Positions 31,234 to 44,300 of a stretch of 64,000 nucleotides of DNA are shown one piece after another. The position numbers and the translations under genes were made by a program. Where the stretch lies: the NCBI RefSeq assembly GCF_028583425.1, contig NC_072805.1:16750001-16814000 (forward strand), in the 5' to 3' direction. The stretch comes from Eublepharis macularius (Eukaryota > Chordata > Lepidosauria > Squamata > Eublepharidae). How positions within the stretch are numbered: the stretch's first letter is position 1; each line of letters opens with the position of its first letter. Under the pieces are notes generated by a model, which had not been told where the DNA came from, searched no databases, and saw nothing but the letters and a program-made list of their open reading frames with translations.

Positions 31234-32935
31234 GTTGTTGTGGGTTTTCCGGGCTGTATTGCCATGGTCTTGGCATTGTAGTTCCTGACGTTTCGCCAGC
31301 AGCTGTGGCTGGCATCTTCAGAGGTGTAGCACCAAAAGACAGAGATCTCTCAGTGTCACAAGTGTGGAAAAGATGTTGGCAGGTCATTTGTATCTACTCA
31401 GGAGGGGTGGGGTTGAGCTGAGTCATCCTGTAAGAGTTTCCCCATGTGTGGAATGCTAATGGCGGGAGGCTTCACTGTATCCTGAGGAGGTTCTTTTGCA
31501 TATGGATTGGGGCTTGATGTGCTAATCTTCTCTGCAGGGCTATTGTCGGGTATAGAGTGTTTTCAGAACTGGAAACCATGCTCTGTTCATTCTTAAGGTT
31601 TCTTCTTTCCTGTTGAAGTTTTGCTTATGCTTGTGAATTTCAATGGCTTCCCTGTGCAGTCTGACAAAGTAGTACATTTATCATTTGGAGCCATGGGGAG
31701 GAAGAACTGATGGGGTTTTTGAATCATCTCAACAACATCCACCTGAACATACAATTCACAAAGGAGAAAGAAATCAAGGGAAAACTCCCATTTCTGGAGA
31801 CCTTGGTCATCTGCAAAGCAAACTTTCAGTTAGGTCACAAGGTCTACAGGAAACCAACTCACACTGATCGGTACTTACACAAAAACTCCAATCACCACCC
31901 CCGACAGAAAAGAGGCATAATGAAAACATTAGTGGATCATGCAAGACGGATATGTGAGCGGCACTTTCTCAATGAGGAAATTAATCATCTAAACCACGCA
32001 CTTCAGGCAAATGGCTACTCCAGAAATGAAATCCGAAGAGCAATCAAACCCAGGATGAATCAAACAACCAAGGAAAAACAGTCTCCTACAGGAAAAGTGT
32101 TTTTGCCATATATCAAAGGAATTACTGATCAGATGGGAAAGCTTATGAAAAAGCATAACCTTCAAGCAGTATTCAGACCCACCCGAAAAATACAACAGAT
32201 GCTACGATCAGCAAAAGACAGTAGAGACCCCCTCACCTCTGCAGGAGTATACCGTATACCCTGCAGCTGTGGACAAGTTTACATCGGGACCACAAAGCGT
32301 AGCATCCAGACAAGAATAAAAGAACATGAAAGACACTGCAGACTTGGACAACCTGAAAAATCAGCAGTGGCTGAACATAGCTTAACTCAAACAGGGCACA
32401 GTATCTTATTCCAGGACACCAAAATACTGGACAACACTTCCAACTACTTTGTCAGACTGCACAGGGAAGCCATTGAAATTCACAAGCATAAGCAAAACTT
32501 CAACAGGAAAGAAGAAACCTTAAGAATGAACCGAGCATGGTTTCCAGTTCTGAAAAACACCAGGCTAACAAAGCACTCTATACTCAACAATAGCCCTGCA
32601 GAGAAGATTAGCACATCAAGCCCCAATCCATATGCAAAAGAACCTCCTCAGGATACAGTGAAGCCTCCCGCCATTAGCATTCCACACACGGGGAAACTCT
32701 TACAGGATGACTCAGCTCAACCCCACCCCTCCTGAGTAGATACAAATGACCTGCCAACATCTTTTCCACACTGTGACACTGAGAGATCTCTGTCTTTTGG
32801 TGCTACACCTCTGAAGATGCCAGCCACAGCTGCTGGCGAAACGTCAGGAACTACAATGCCAAGACCATGGCAATACAGCCCGGAAAACCCACAACAACCA
32901 TCGTTCTCCGGCCATGAAAGCCTTTGACAATACAT
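31234..32935 (+). mobile_element. Penelope-like element (PLE) with GIY-YIG endonuclease and long inverted arms
   Basis: An exact 13-bp duplication CATAGGTGAGATG (31221-31233 and 32936-32948) delimits the insertion. The open frame 31710-32735 (341 codons) gives the thumb region of a Penelope reverse transcriptase (FTKEKEIKGKLPFLE, VYRKPTHTDRYLHKNSNHHP, QKRGIMKTLVDHARR). A GIY-YIG nuclease domain follows (GVYRIPCSCGQVYIGTTKRS, RIKEHERHCR, SAVAEHSLTQTGHSI). The palm and fingers of the RT are missing, so the copy is 5' truncated. The first 450 bp (31234-31680) are an inverted copy of the last 455 bp (32450-32935), including the end of the ORF, typical of PLE integration. The long open frame suggests a young copy. 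The right end carries a hammerhead-like core at 32811-32854. Confidence 0.92.
32811..32854 (+). ncRNA. Hammerhead-ribozyme-like core in the PLE terminus
   Basis: CTGAAGA is followed by a 6-bp stem (GCCAGC with GCTGGC), then GAAA and a short GT/AC stem before TAC. Hammerhead ribozymes are known in Penelope-like terminal repeats. An inverted copy lies in the left arm. Confidence 0.55.
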
Positions 32936-33312
32936 CATAGGTGAGATGTTCAAACGGCCTGACACACAGAAAAATGACTGAGAGGGAAATATGTGAGGGG
33001 AGCTGGGAAAAAAGGGGTTTTACAAGCTGCAGGGAAAATGCTAAATTGGCCAAATGAAACAAGGCAATCAGTCCTGGAGGTATGCAAGAAATTTCACCAT
33101 TCACAGCCTTGTTACCGTGGCTGGATAAGAGCAATTGACAAACACTCCGGGTATACTGTTCAGGAAACAGTGCCATCCCTTAGTACAGGTGAAGTTGTGA
33201 AAAGGTTAAGTATTGGAGAAGGGGTGTGACAGAAAGATGGGATGATGGGTCCCATTTAGAAGCCATATTCTTAAGTAAATTTCTTGGACGAAGAGTGACA
33301 CCACAGGAGAAT

Positions 33313-33608
33313 AGGTCCAGAGGAGTTAGCCGTGTTAGTCTGTCATCGCAAAATAGCAAAGAGTCCAGTAGCACCTTTAAAACGAACCTTCTTTATTGTA
33401 GCATAAGCTTTTGAGAACCACAGATCTCTTCATCAGATGCATCTGACGAAGAGAGCTGAGGTTCTTGAAAGCTTATGCATCTGATGAAGAGAGCTGAGGT
33501 TCTTGAAAGCTTATGCATCTGATGAAGAGAGCTGTGGTTCTCGAAAGCTTATGCTACAACAAAGTTGGTTAGTCTTAAAAGTGCTACTGGACTCTACTAT
33601 TTTGCATC
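33313..33608. mobile_element. PLE-terminal insertion B with triplicated hammerhead-like unit
   Basis: The left half (GAGTTAGCCGTGTTAGTCTG, GTCCAGTAGCACCTTTAAAA) is the inverse of the right half (TTGGTTAGTCTTAAAAGTGC, TACTGGACTCT). The middle holds three 38-bp units beginning at CTGACGA or CTGATGA. Flanks ACAGGAGAAT and ATAGGAGAAAT are a possible imperfect duplication. Confidence 0.85.
33443..33557 (+). ncRNA. Three tandem hammerhead-ribozyme-like cores
   Basis: Cores start at 33443, 33481 and 33519. Each reads CTGAYGA, a stem AGAGAGCTG..GTTCT, GAAA, then GCTTATGC. Only the last is followed by TAC as in other copies; the first two continue into ATCTGATGA of the next unit. Stem I is not obvious, so activity is uncertain. 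Confidence 0.5.
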
Positions 33609-34004
33609 ATAGGAGAAATGTACTGAAGTACTTATTTCTGCAGAGGTTATCATGCCTACAAGAGTAAAGCCACACACACACATTCATCACCGGAAGCATC
33701 CTGATTATGCTACTACTCACATGTAAACCAGAAAGAAAGAAAGAAAGATGGGCTAAGCCACTGGGACCATCACGTAATGATTTGCTTGATGGGATTCAGA
33801 AGCCATCATTGGATAATCTAGCATTGGGGAGTCTGTGCCCATGGCTGCATACATCTATGCAGTATATATATGTTAGCACTGATAATTAGAGATACCGGAT
33901 TTTTAGTGGTCTAGTAAACACAGGCACCTTCCCTCTGGCGAGCTTGTTCAAGACAGCTAACCCCTCCAGCCTCCACAAAGAAACAACACAACAGGAAATT
34001 AACA

Positions 34005-37000
34005 GGCGAAAGAGGGTTCCGATTTTATTTTGTACAACAGAAGACAAAATAAATCCAGTCTCTTCCAATTGTAGAATGTGATTTTTTTTAATGCAAAAAT
34101 GGAAGGCAGCACAGTTGTGTGTGTAATACTGGTACTGAAGAGCAAGCAACTAGGACAAAGAAAAATAGTTTTTTTAAAAAAGGATTGGAGCCATGATTTC
34201 CTTAGCTTATAAACAGTTGATTTGTCAGAGGTTTGTATATGGAAGTGGCAAGATGCAGAGGCAATGGGCAAGACTTTTGTCCAGGCAAGAAAACAAGCCC
34301 TTTTGCTGATTTTTATAAGGCCACAAGCCTTCAAATGCCCCACCCCAAACATCTGGATCTCACAGAGCAGCTGTGAACATTTGGCAAGGTGTTCTAGAAT
34401 GCCAGAGCTGGTCCTCGTCAGTTGGGATGTTTCCTTTTCTAGAACTGCTTGCCTTCACTCTTCTCAGCTTCTACGTCGTCACACCCTTCTTACAACTGCA
34501 ACCTAGATTCAGTTCACAGCCAGCTGTTTTGGTTGCTGTGAGAAAGCATACTAGGGTTCCTTCACAACCATCAGGGTGCATTTTCACCCTAGCTACAGCC
34601 TCGAGGCCCAAAAAGAGTTGAAGGCTGCATCCTGCAGGCTGTAAACAAGGTTGTGCTTCCAATTCCTCCCATGTGGCCATCTGTACTCCTGTGAGAAGAA
34701 TGGCCAAATGGAGACAGAATCAGATCTACAAGACAGAAAGGGGTCTTGGCCACAGGGTGCCTGGCAGCCAACACTGGAGCACCTTGCAAACGAGACACCT
34801 GGGATGCGTTTTCATCCTGTGGGCTATGCTCACTCTCCACACAGGTCCTACAGAAGAAAGAGGCATGCTTTGTTCTTCCACAGTTAACAGGAGATGTTCT
34901 CCATATGACAATGGGTCAAAGCCACCTGGGTAGTCCCTAGCTGGCTAGTAGAAGGGAGGTCCTAGTTTAAGTTTCCAGTGGCACATCCTTCAGTGTTGGG
35001 AGTGTGCACACATCATCACGGTGATTCTGTGGGACGAGGGATGGCGGCAGAGTGGGGGGGGGGGCAGCAGAGGGTAAGCAGGATGCAGCTGGAGGCCAAA
35101 TAAAAATGGGATCTAGGAGATCCACACTTAGGATCTCTTCTGGGGGTTATCCCCCTTGGGATGAATGAGTAGCCCCATATGGATGTTTTGAAGATTGGGG
35201 AGGGAGGTATCCTAAGTGTAAACCCCCTTCTCCCCACGCAAGGTGCAATTACCTTCACAAGGGGGAACGGGTATGTTGTCTCCCCCCTCCCCTTGGAGCA
35301 AGACGAACTAGGGAGGATGCACATTGGGAAAATAAGCATGAGATGAAAGGGTTACGTCCCCCCTTCCCTGATCTTCAAAGCAGCGAGGTGAGATTGCTAG
35401 TTTGTCCCCCACCCTCCCTCTCACTTGCCTGATTCTACAGCTCACAGGGGATTCCAATCCTCTCTCACCTCTATCAGACCTAGCTTGCCCTCGAGAGTCC
35501 CTGACCTTTTATGTCCTCCTCTTGGCAAGTCAGTTTCTTCTCGCTACTGGTAATGGTGGTGGAGGTCAGTTCCCCTGCACTGTTCTTGCCCGTTGCCTCT
35601 GCAGACAAGTTTACTCAAGTACATCCAGCAGTTATTGTGAATATGCCCCCCACCCCCCAGTATCCTGCATGCTCCAAGCAGGGATTAAGTGGCAAGACAG
35701 AGTCTGGCAGTCTGTGGCAACAAGAAAAACTACAACCTGTTTGCAGAAGAGGGGAGTTGACAGAAGGGAAGGGGGGGGTTCCACCCCCAAGCAACACAGT
35801 GAGATGAGAATCTTGTGCTGTGCAAAGTGGCCTTGACACTGAAAGGTCTAGATTGTCTCTTGCAGCTCACTCCCTGATTATCCCGTCACTTCTGTAATAG
35901 AGGAGCCAGGTAGGGACCGACTGAAACAAGCTCCTGTCTCCTTTTGGGGACTGGAAACTTAAAACCAACATGTGGCAATACAGGAGACCTTGGCTGGCCA
36001 TCCCAAACTATTCCCCCCTCCTTTTACAAAGAGAAGCCCCAAATGTCCCCAATGTGGAAAACAAGAAAGGAGCAGCTAGCAAAATAACCAAGCCCCCCCC
36101 CGGGGGGGGCTGTGCAGCAAAGAAGTCTCAGGTCTGGTGCAAGAATCGAATGCAGCCAACAGCGCAAGCCAAGGCACTCTTTGTTGCTTGCCCCTGCCCG
36201 CCCACCCCACCCCAAACATTTTGGAAACTTTTGGCAAGAAAAAGAAACATGATTTCTGAGAAGGAAGTGTGAGAAGCACATTCCCGTTCATGCAATTCAA
36301 GGGGTGGGGGGGAGTCTTGCTTTTCTTTCTTTCTTCAAATTGGACAAGAAGCTGCAACCAAGACGTCACATATTGGTGTGACTTCCTGCAAAGTTACTCT
36401 GGCCAGTCCTGCTGATCTCACCCCGAGATGGTTTATCAGCAACCATTTCACGTGACTGCCTTAAGGGCATTAGCAGAATGTTTTCATCTTTTCACAGTTA
36501 AAATAAGCATTCTTACAGATCTTAAACCGTCTTGCTCTTCCCTTAATGGAGAAAGCCTAAAAACAAGATTTTGGGAGGATTTTGCCGCACTGCCGGGATG
36601 GTCGTAATCTCTTAGAATTCAGCGCTGCCAAAGAAATCACAGAATATGAGGTTCGAGATAAAAACTGGGAGCAAGGTCAGCGCACGCGCTCTCCCAAGAG
36701 GTTTAAGTCCCTATTGCAACAAGAAGCCAGTGGCCTCCCCTTGGACCAAAGATGTGCTTCCCCTGCCTTCTCAATTCAGCAACATTTCTTATCAAAGGAA
36801 TACTTATTTAATACTGTTTGGCATGATTGCACTTCGAAAGTTTCATTGAATTCTTCTGGCTCTTACATTCAATTAAAACAAACACAAAAAACGACAGTGT
36901 GAGATTGCATCTAGCTTGACCTTTTTGCATTTTCCAGTTCCACTGTGTGTGTACACCATATGGACAGCGAAGCCCTCCCCATTCTTAGGTCCAGCTGCGC

Positions 37001-38388
37001 TGCTCTTTTTTCCTCTCTAGGTCAAAACTAGGGAGCATCACCCCAACTTTATCCCCACCCCCAAAATAAGCGCAGACCAGCTGAAGACCATTGTCAAGGC
37101 AAAAGCAAGAAGGGACCAAAACAGAAATGCCACCGCTTGGTTCGAAGAAGAATGGCTAGAGCCTCTCAGCCCTCGCAATGAGCACAGATCAGGCCTTATG
37201 AGCTATCAGAAGGCAGCAACTGGAGCCCACCTTTCTACATGCCTATCAGCAAAAAAGGTAGAGGTAGAGGAGGAAAATAAACCCTGCTTTGATTATGGGA
37301 TAAACATAAAGAAATAATTTGCCAAGACAGAAAAATCCCCCGCTCACTCAAACCCAGAACGATAGTGATAGTGATGATGGGTCTGAATGGGAGAAAGGGT
37401 AAAAAGTCACAGGATCTACCAATTTCAGTGCCTTTGGCACAGTCTCCTCTTCGGTACCAGTTTGGGCACCTCTTCTTCCTCACGTCTGGCAGTCAGCTTT
37501 GCCAACTGCAGGAGTCCGCATAGCTCATCCATCCAGGAAGAATCCATCCATCTCCCCCTAGAGCCAAAAAAAGTCTTCCAATAAGCAGAATTACTCGTTT
37601 CTTGTAAGCAAACATCTTCTGAAGTTCACATGATTGTAACCACAAATATGATCAATCTGTTCTACACCTTAAACCTGATTGTTACAAAAGAAAAGAAATT
37701 CCCTGGGCAAAAGTGGGAAGCAACTGCCATTTTATCAAAGGAAAGTTGATTGTGGTTTTTTCCCTCCCCCCAAAAAGTTTGTCAAGATTTTAAGTGCTTC
37801 TTCTAGTAGTCCTAGTCGAAGCTTACGAGATGGCCAAAAAAGCCTTGCTCTTTGTCATTAGTCCGTGAGCAAACATGCCCGCAAACAGAGAACAGCAGCC
37901 CTCGGAGACTCTGGGAAAACAGGAGAAAAATCTGAATGACAGCTTGGTAATCTTCCTCTCCTCCCCTTCGGCTGCTCTGTGCGTTCTTGTTTTTCATTCT
38001 CATTCAAAGACAGAAAAAGTACCGCATTTGGCTTTAACCATGACATGGGAGTAGGAGCTGGAAGCTCGCCGACTTGATTGCAAAACTTGTTTCATTTGTA
38101 CATCCTCTAGATTGGGGAGGGGGGATGTTCTGTTTTTCACCCCCCCCCTTTTAAGAAAAGCCTCCTCACTCTGACGGCTTTCAGGAGCAAAATATTCTGA
38201 TTTGCTTCTCATGGGTCTTCTCAGGGTGCAGGTACCCCAGGGTTTGATCTCAATGAGCTGGGGAGGGGGATCCAGCAACCAACTCACACACACACACACA
38301 CACCCTCTGAGGAAGCAAGCTGTTGCAACTGGCCTGTTCACTGAAGGCCAACCCCAAAACAAAACTGAAAGATGCAGCTTGGAGGGGA
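34005..38388 (-). other. ST3GAL2: Probable 3' UTR of ST3GAL2, about 4.4 kb
   Basis: From the stop codon at 38389 leftwards to just past the poly(A) signal at 34024 the sequence is almost free of the repeats that crowd both sides, as expected of a transcribed UTR. It holds a (CA)n run at 38283-38302 and several homopolymer runs. The open frames within it (for example 35402-35836) show no protein similarity. The extent is inferred; no transcript is available. Confidence 0.6.
34024..34029 (-). terminator. ST3GAL2: Poly(A) signal AATAAA of ST3GAL2
   Basis: The minus strand reads AATAAA here. About 40-70 nt further along the minus strand comes a strongly GU-rich stretch (near 33958-33990, TGTTGTGTTGTTTC), the expected downstream element. 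I see no other AATAAA on the minus strand between here and the stop codon. Confidence 0.65.
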
Positions 38389-41300
38389 TCAGTTGCCACG
38401 ATACACGTCGATCTTGCTCGTCTTCTCCAGCATATCAATGATTCCGGCTTCAAAATCGGCATCGTGCACCCCGGTTTTCCGAAACTCTCCTGCATAGCGA
38501 TTGTTCTCCCAATAGTGGTGCCAGTTGCCACGGCTGTCCGCCCCAAACCCAAAGACGTTCACCTGCAGCCAATGACAGAGAACCATCTGGTAAGCACGTC
38601 AGAAGAGCCCTGGCTGAATCAGACCAGAGGTCTATCGAGTCCAGCATCCTGTTTCCCAAGTTGCTCTGGAGGGCCAACAGGACATATACGTTGCTTCTTG
38701 CGTTTAAGAGGTTTACTGCCTCTGGATATGGACTCACCGTGGCTTGTAGCCATGGATGGACCTCTCCTCTATGAATCTATCCCCCTTTTAAAGCCATTTA
38801 TGCTCACAGCCATCCCAACATCCAATGGCAGTGAATTCCACATTTTAATAGAAGACATTCATTCATTCATTCATTCATTTCAAATTTCTATTCAGCCCTC
38901 TCCGCAGGCGGGCTCAGGGCAGATAACAACCTATTAAAACACAATAAACATTTTTCATCTCCATTAAAACATCATTAAAACAGCATCATATTTCTATTCA
39001 TACAAATTTAAAAACAGGATGGCGGACAGCTGTCACAGGGAGGGTTAGAATTTTATACACCCCTTTTTTCAGGCTGGCGGAGGCCCAGCCTCAGCCATGT
39101 GCCTGGCGGAACAACTCTGTCTTGCAGTCCCGGCGGAAGGATAGTAGGTCCTGCCAGGCCCTGATCTCAGCAGACAGAGCTTTCCACCAGATGGGAGCCA
39201 GGACCGAAAAGGACATGTCTGCCACCCTGAGGGCTGAAAAAAAGTACACTCCCCAGTTTCCAAGGTTTTACCTTTACACAAAAACAAAGACTATTTCTTA
39301 ATCAAGTACTGCCTTGTGGTTATATACTCCATATGCATCCCTGGCTCTTCTGCCCAAGAGTTCCCCGTTCAGGCAGCTCATGTTGTCAGACACCCTGCAT
39401 CTCCTCAACCCACTACACGCAACGAGAGATTTTCTCCCATGTTGGATTCTGATGATTTCTGAAGCACAGAAGTTGGGAAATGGCCATGAAAGCAACAGCT
39501 GATTCTCCCCTATATTATTCCCTAATAGAACTGTTCAGTAGTTTAGCCAAGCATGGAAGTAAGAAGTTTTTCCATGAACAAGAAGACTGCTGACCGCAGC
39601 CGTTGATGTACTCCAAGCTACAGCCAAGGACAGACATTCCTGACTAGTCCCTTAGATGTAAAGCCACGAGAAAGCCTAGGTAAGGAGGAGATACAGCAAT
39701 GACACTTATTTAAAAAAGCCACACAGCTGCCTCTACCGTGTTTTGTTAACTATGTTAACTGATAAATCTGTCAAATGCTAGACACGGCCACCTTCTCCCC
39801 ATTCTTCTCCTTTCTTAAGGGCTGCAAATTGCAGAAAAATGCCCTCGGCCATCTCTTTGGGGGTATTTCAATACTTACCTCATCGCAAACGTGTAGCGCA
39901 AAGAAGAGCACCAGCATCCCTGTGGAGGGGTAGCGCCCGTGGTGCTCCGTCCATCGGTCATGGATGTATTTGAAGAAAGCGGGATTGTAGATTTGAACCT
40001 AAAGACACCAAACAAACACGCACAGGAGAGGAAAGCCTTTAAACACAATGGTTGACCCATGTGTGTGAGTATGAGGTGTGTGTATGACGCTATCTATGGA
40101 ATGCGCTGCAGCCAAGTTGTCAGTAATCAGATTATTTGGAAACTGCTGTGACAAACAACATGCAGCACACTGGATCTAGAAGCCTTTCCTCAAAGGCTTG
40201 AGTTTGGGTTTGGACGGGTCATTTTCTCACCATTTCAGTTCTGATTTGAGACACACAGAGCCAAGCCACAAGTGATGAATGACACTTGCCTGGCAAGTGA
40301 ACAGACTCACGTGTATTCCTCCCTGTTCACTTGCCCTCCACTTGATCACTACCTGGAGCGCAAGCGGAGGGCAAGTGAACAGGGAGGAATACACGTGAGT
40401 CTGTTCACTTGCCAGGCAAGTGTCATTCGTCACTTGTGGCTTGGCTCATAAACGTCGCGGCCTTGGCCAAAAGAGGGATTTTTCAGATACTCGTAAGAAA
40501 AAAACTGTCGCCCGTTTGATCATTTACACTGTGGTTTTCACCGATAGCATAATTCTTCTTTTTATATTTTGATTTTAAAGTATCGGGGATTAAAAATACC
40601 ACATATCCAACTTTCCCCCTTCTGAGTTTGGACTTCTCTTTTTCTTTTCCTGGGGAAGGGGGCAGGTGATGGTGGACAGCCATACATCCTACTCACAGGT
40701 AGAACTGCCTTGTTGTGCCCTGCATATTATAATAGTCTCACCAGGAGACACTGTGCCTGTAATACGCCACAGCAGCCGTGGGCCTCATGAAGCCAATCAA
40801 CACAATCATTTTTCAGAAAAATCAAAAAGAGTCCAGTAGCACCTTTAAGACTAACCAAATTTATTGTAGCATAAACTTTTGAGAATCACAGTTCTCTTTG
40901 TCAGAACTGTGATTCTCAAAAGCTTATGCTACAGCAACGTTGGTTAGTCTTAAAGGTGCTACTGGACTCTTTTTGATTTTGCTACTACAGACTAACACAG
41001 CTAATTCCTCTGCATCTATTTTTCAGAAAGCTACCTCTGGAGAACAGTAGCGCTAGTTCTTCCTCTGTCGATCCATGGCTCTAGGCAGAACCAACTGGGC
41101 CAAAATCAATTGTGCAAAACTGGGCTTCCCCCTCCCGTCATTGCTACTCTCCAGGTTAAGTTAGCAAGTGTGCACTAACAGAGTCTTTTCTTCCTCCCCT
41201 GACTGTACTTCAATCTAGTTCCTCTGAACAGGATGTAGAAGTCATTCAAGGAGCAAAGAGCTCTCGCTGCCTGTTGCATACACATCAGGAACGAGCCACG

Positions 41301-44300
41301 TCGCAGATAACAGATCTGTTACGCAACATTCGGCAAAGACAGCAGTAGCGACCCAGGTATCTCCAATCTTGATTGCCCATTATAATCAGAAAGGGAAGAG
41401 ATTTTAATTCCCAGCATGCCTTTGGAAGGCAGTGCATGTAGATCAACAATGGGGAATGCCACACCGATCAGCAGCAATATGAGTATTTTGGTCTTTCTAA
41501 ATCACTCCCCTTATATGTCACTTTGCAGACATCACGGAGTTTTAAACTGACAGGTCCATTATGAGTGACACAGCAGGAGAGATCTCTCCCCCTGCAAAGA
41601 AGAACAAGGTTCCAAAGAATCTCCGTCCTTCTGCTGGAGAGGTTTACGGTTTTTTCAACAGCAGGTAGCATGCACTAACCTTCCAGTGAACGGACGGACG
41701 GACGGACGAACACACACAGTGCCTTATACTGATTTTATAGCAAATATATAAATGATAAACAAATCTGTGATCATTTACACATTTCATGTTTTGTATCCCC
41801 AACCCAATGCAAGGAAGCCCCCCTTTACCTTCTCTTTGTCCACACGAAGGAAGGCTTTCACAGGTGCGTAGGTGCTATAAAAAGAAGAGAGAGAGAGAAA
41901 AAGAGAAGTTTGTCTGACACTTTCCCAAGAAATCTCCTCAATGAGCCCGCCTTAACCCCAGACGTAATGGGCTTGTGCAGCCTCTTTCCCTGGACTTCCT
42001 TCTCCCCTCACCCCTCAGCCTGCCCTTCACCGCTGCTCCTGACAGATGGGGGACTGTGGGGCTGGCAGCTCCTAAAGGCTCCTAAGTACAGGTGGTCCAG
42101 GCTGGGAACAGCTGGACCACCCCATAACTGAAGCAAACGGCACTGCATTCACTCAGGGTACTGGGCAGGGGAAGCAGGTCCATTTTCATCTCCTTTTAAA
42201 AAAAAAACTTTAAAACAATGTTCAGAATGGTAACAAAACAAAACCCCATCGTGGAATGCCTGCTGAGGATCCACAAGTGCAATTGTTCCGTGTAACTGTG
42301 CAGCAGCATTCCTTCAGAGGGTTACTCTTTTGACCTGATGAGAAACTACAGAGGAACAATTCCAGGAAAAAGAGGATGGGCAAGCAGTATCCGCAAGAGG
42401 CAACCAAACAGCCAGGCTGCATCGTCTGCATCCTTGTAAAGCGTCTGAAGGAACGCAAGGGAATTCAAGCTCACTCTGAGGGACAAGTGCCTCTTAATCT
42501 AGACAGCGTCTTCCCTGCCTCCTCTGATCACCTTTAAGGGATTAACAAGGCTGCCTGGGGGAAAAAAAACCGCCAGGCAGACTCCTAAATAAGAGCTGAA
42601 CAATCCCAACCTGGCTGGAACCCATGGTTTGATCTAAGCAAAGATGAATCGCAGGTACAAAGCTGGCAACCGTACTCAAATTCATTTATTTAAAACTCTT
42701 CTATGCCACCTTTCTCCCCCAAAAGGGACTCAGAGGAGCTTACAACAACCTGCCAGGAAGGCAGAAGGGTAGACTCTTAGGGTGGGCACCGGAAGAGAAG
42801 AAAATCCAAATACGGTTTGCAACCAGCCAGCCTGCTCCTGCAGCACCTCCGTGTAGCTGCTTTACCCTGAATCAGCCCATGGGTCTCTCAAGGTCAGTAT
42901 GGTCTGCTCGGTGGTGGTGCCTCACCAGGGTCTCAGGTAAGGTCTTTCACATCACGTGTTCTTTTTAACTGGATATGGCACGGTTTGAATCTGGGGCCTT
43001 CTGCATGCAAAACACATGCTCGACCACTGAGTCACTGTTCCAGCCCCTTCAGTTTACCTCTATTGAATTAACAAACCCACTGGCTCACGGATAGTTCTGT
43101 GTTCTTGGAGGCCACTCTATTCTCCACTGAGTGACACGGGGCCAGAAGCGTAATTTGCTCCACAAAAAACAGTCCCATGCTTCCAAGTGGTTGTGCTGTA
43201 TCATAAAGTTGGCACCATCTAGCAGTAAACGGTCATTTCAAAATTCATGCATTCAGATTTAGAAATATGCATATTTCCCTACACATTGCATTTCTTTGAT
43301 TTTGTATACAAAGATTAGACCATGAAATACGCGCATTTCCCTTCACATTGTCTCTCTTTGGTTTTGTATATGATTAGACCATGAAATATGCACATTTCCT
43401 TACACATTGCATCTCTTTGGTTTTGTATATAAGGATTAGACTATGAAACAGCTTTAATTCCCTTGCCTCTGCTTTTTTTCTCATCAGAAAACTGTGGAGT
43501 ATTGTCGAAGGCTTTCACGGCCGGAGAATGATGGTTGTTGTGGGTTTTCCGGGCTGTATTGCCGTGGTCTTGGCATTGTAGTTCCTGACGTTTCGCCAGC
43601 AGCTGTGGCTGGCATCTTCAGAGGTGTAGCACCAAAAAAAGGTGGTGCTACACCTCTGCTACACCTCTGAAGATGCCAGCTACAGCTGCTGGCGAAACGT
43701 CAGGAACTACAATGCCAAGACCACGGCAATACAGCCCGGAAAACCCACAACAACCAAACTGTGGAGTATTATTTAGCAGGGTGGTCAGGGGTTAGCTAAA
43801 TGAGCAGTCCTTAGGAAGATCTGATAAAGGGCTTTGAACACAAAGAAGACAACATGGGGAAGAGTCTGCCTGTTGGATACAACATGGGGAAGAGTCTGCC
43901 TGTTGGATACATACAATCGGATCTGACCGGTTGACAGGGCACTCGCAATCCATAGCAGGTCCAGGGCTTTGAAGGGCACGAGAACAAAGCTGACATTGGC
44001 TGGCAAGTTCTTGGCGCTCTCTGGGTACATGAAGTGATGGGTTGTCCTGCTCCCAACATCCGCTTCAAAGCCCACCGTGGGGGCCTGATTCATTCTGCAG
44101 GGAACAGAGTTGCATGTGTGTTGAGACGGTGCTGTCTGGGTCATTTTATTGCTACACAAACAGCCTAAGCAGTAGGAGTTCCAGGATCAGCCTGTTGCAG
44201 GATTTATTTCTGCATGATGACAGCGTGTGGTAGGGATATGCAATGTTAGCATAATATCTGTTTGGTTATGAACATACAAAGCAGAGCATATGGACAGAGT

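Noticed and set aside
34150-34200. SDR or ST3GAL2 pseudogene copies elsewhere in the window
   Set aside because: No second copy of any exon was seen outside the three genes.
35402-35836. 144-codon plus-strand open frame
   Set aside because: Lies antisense in the ST3GAL2 3' UTR; low-complexity composition and no similarity.
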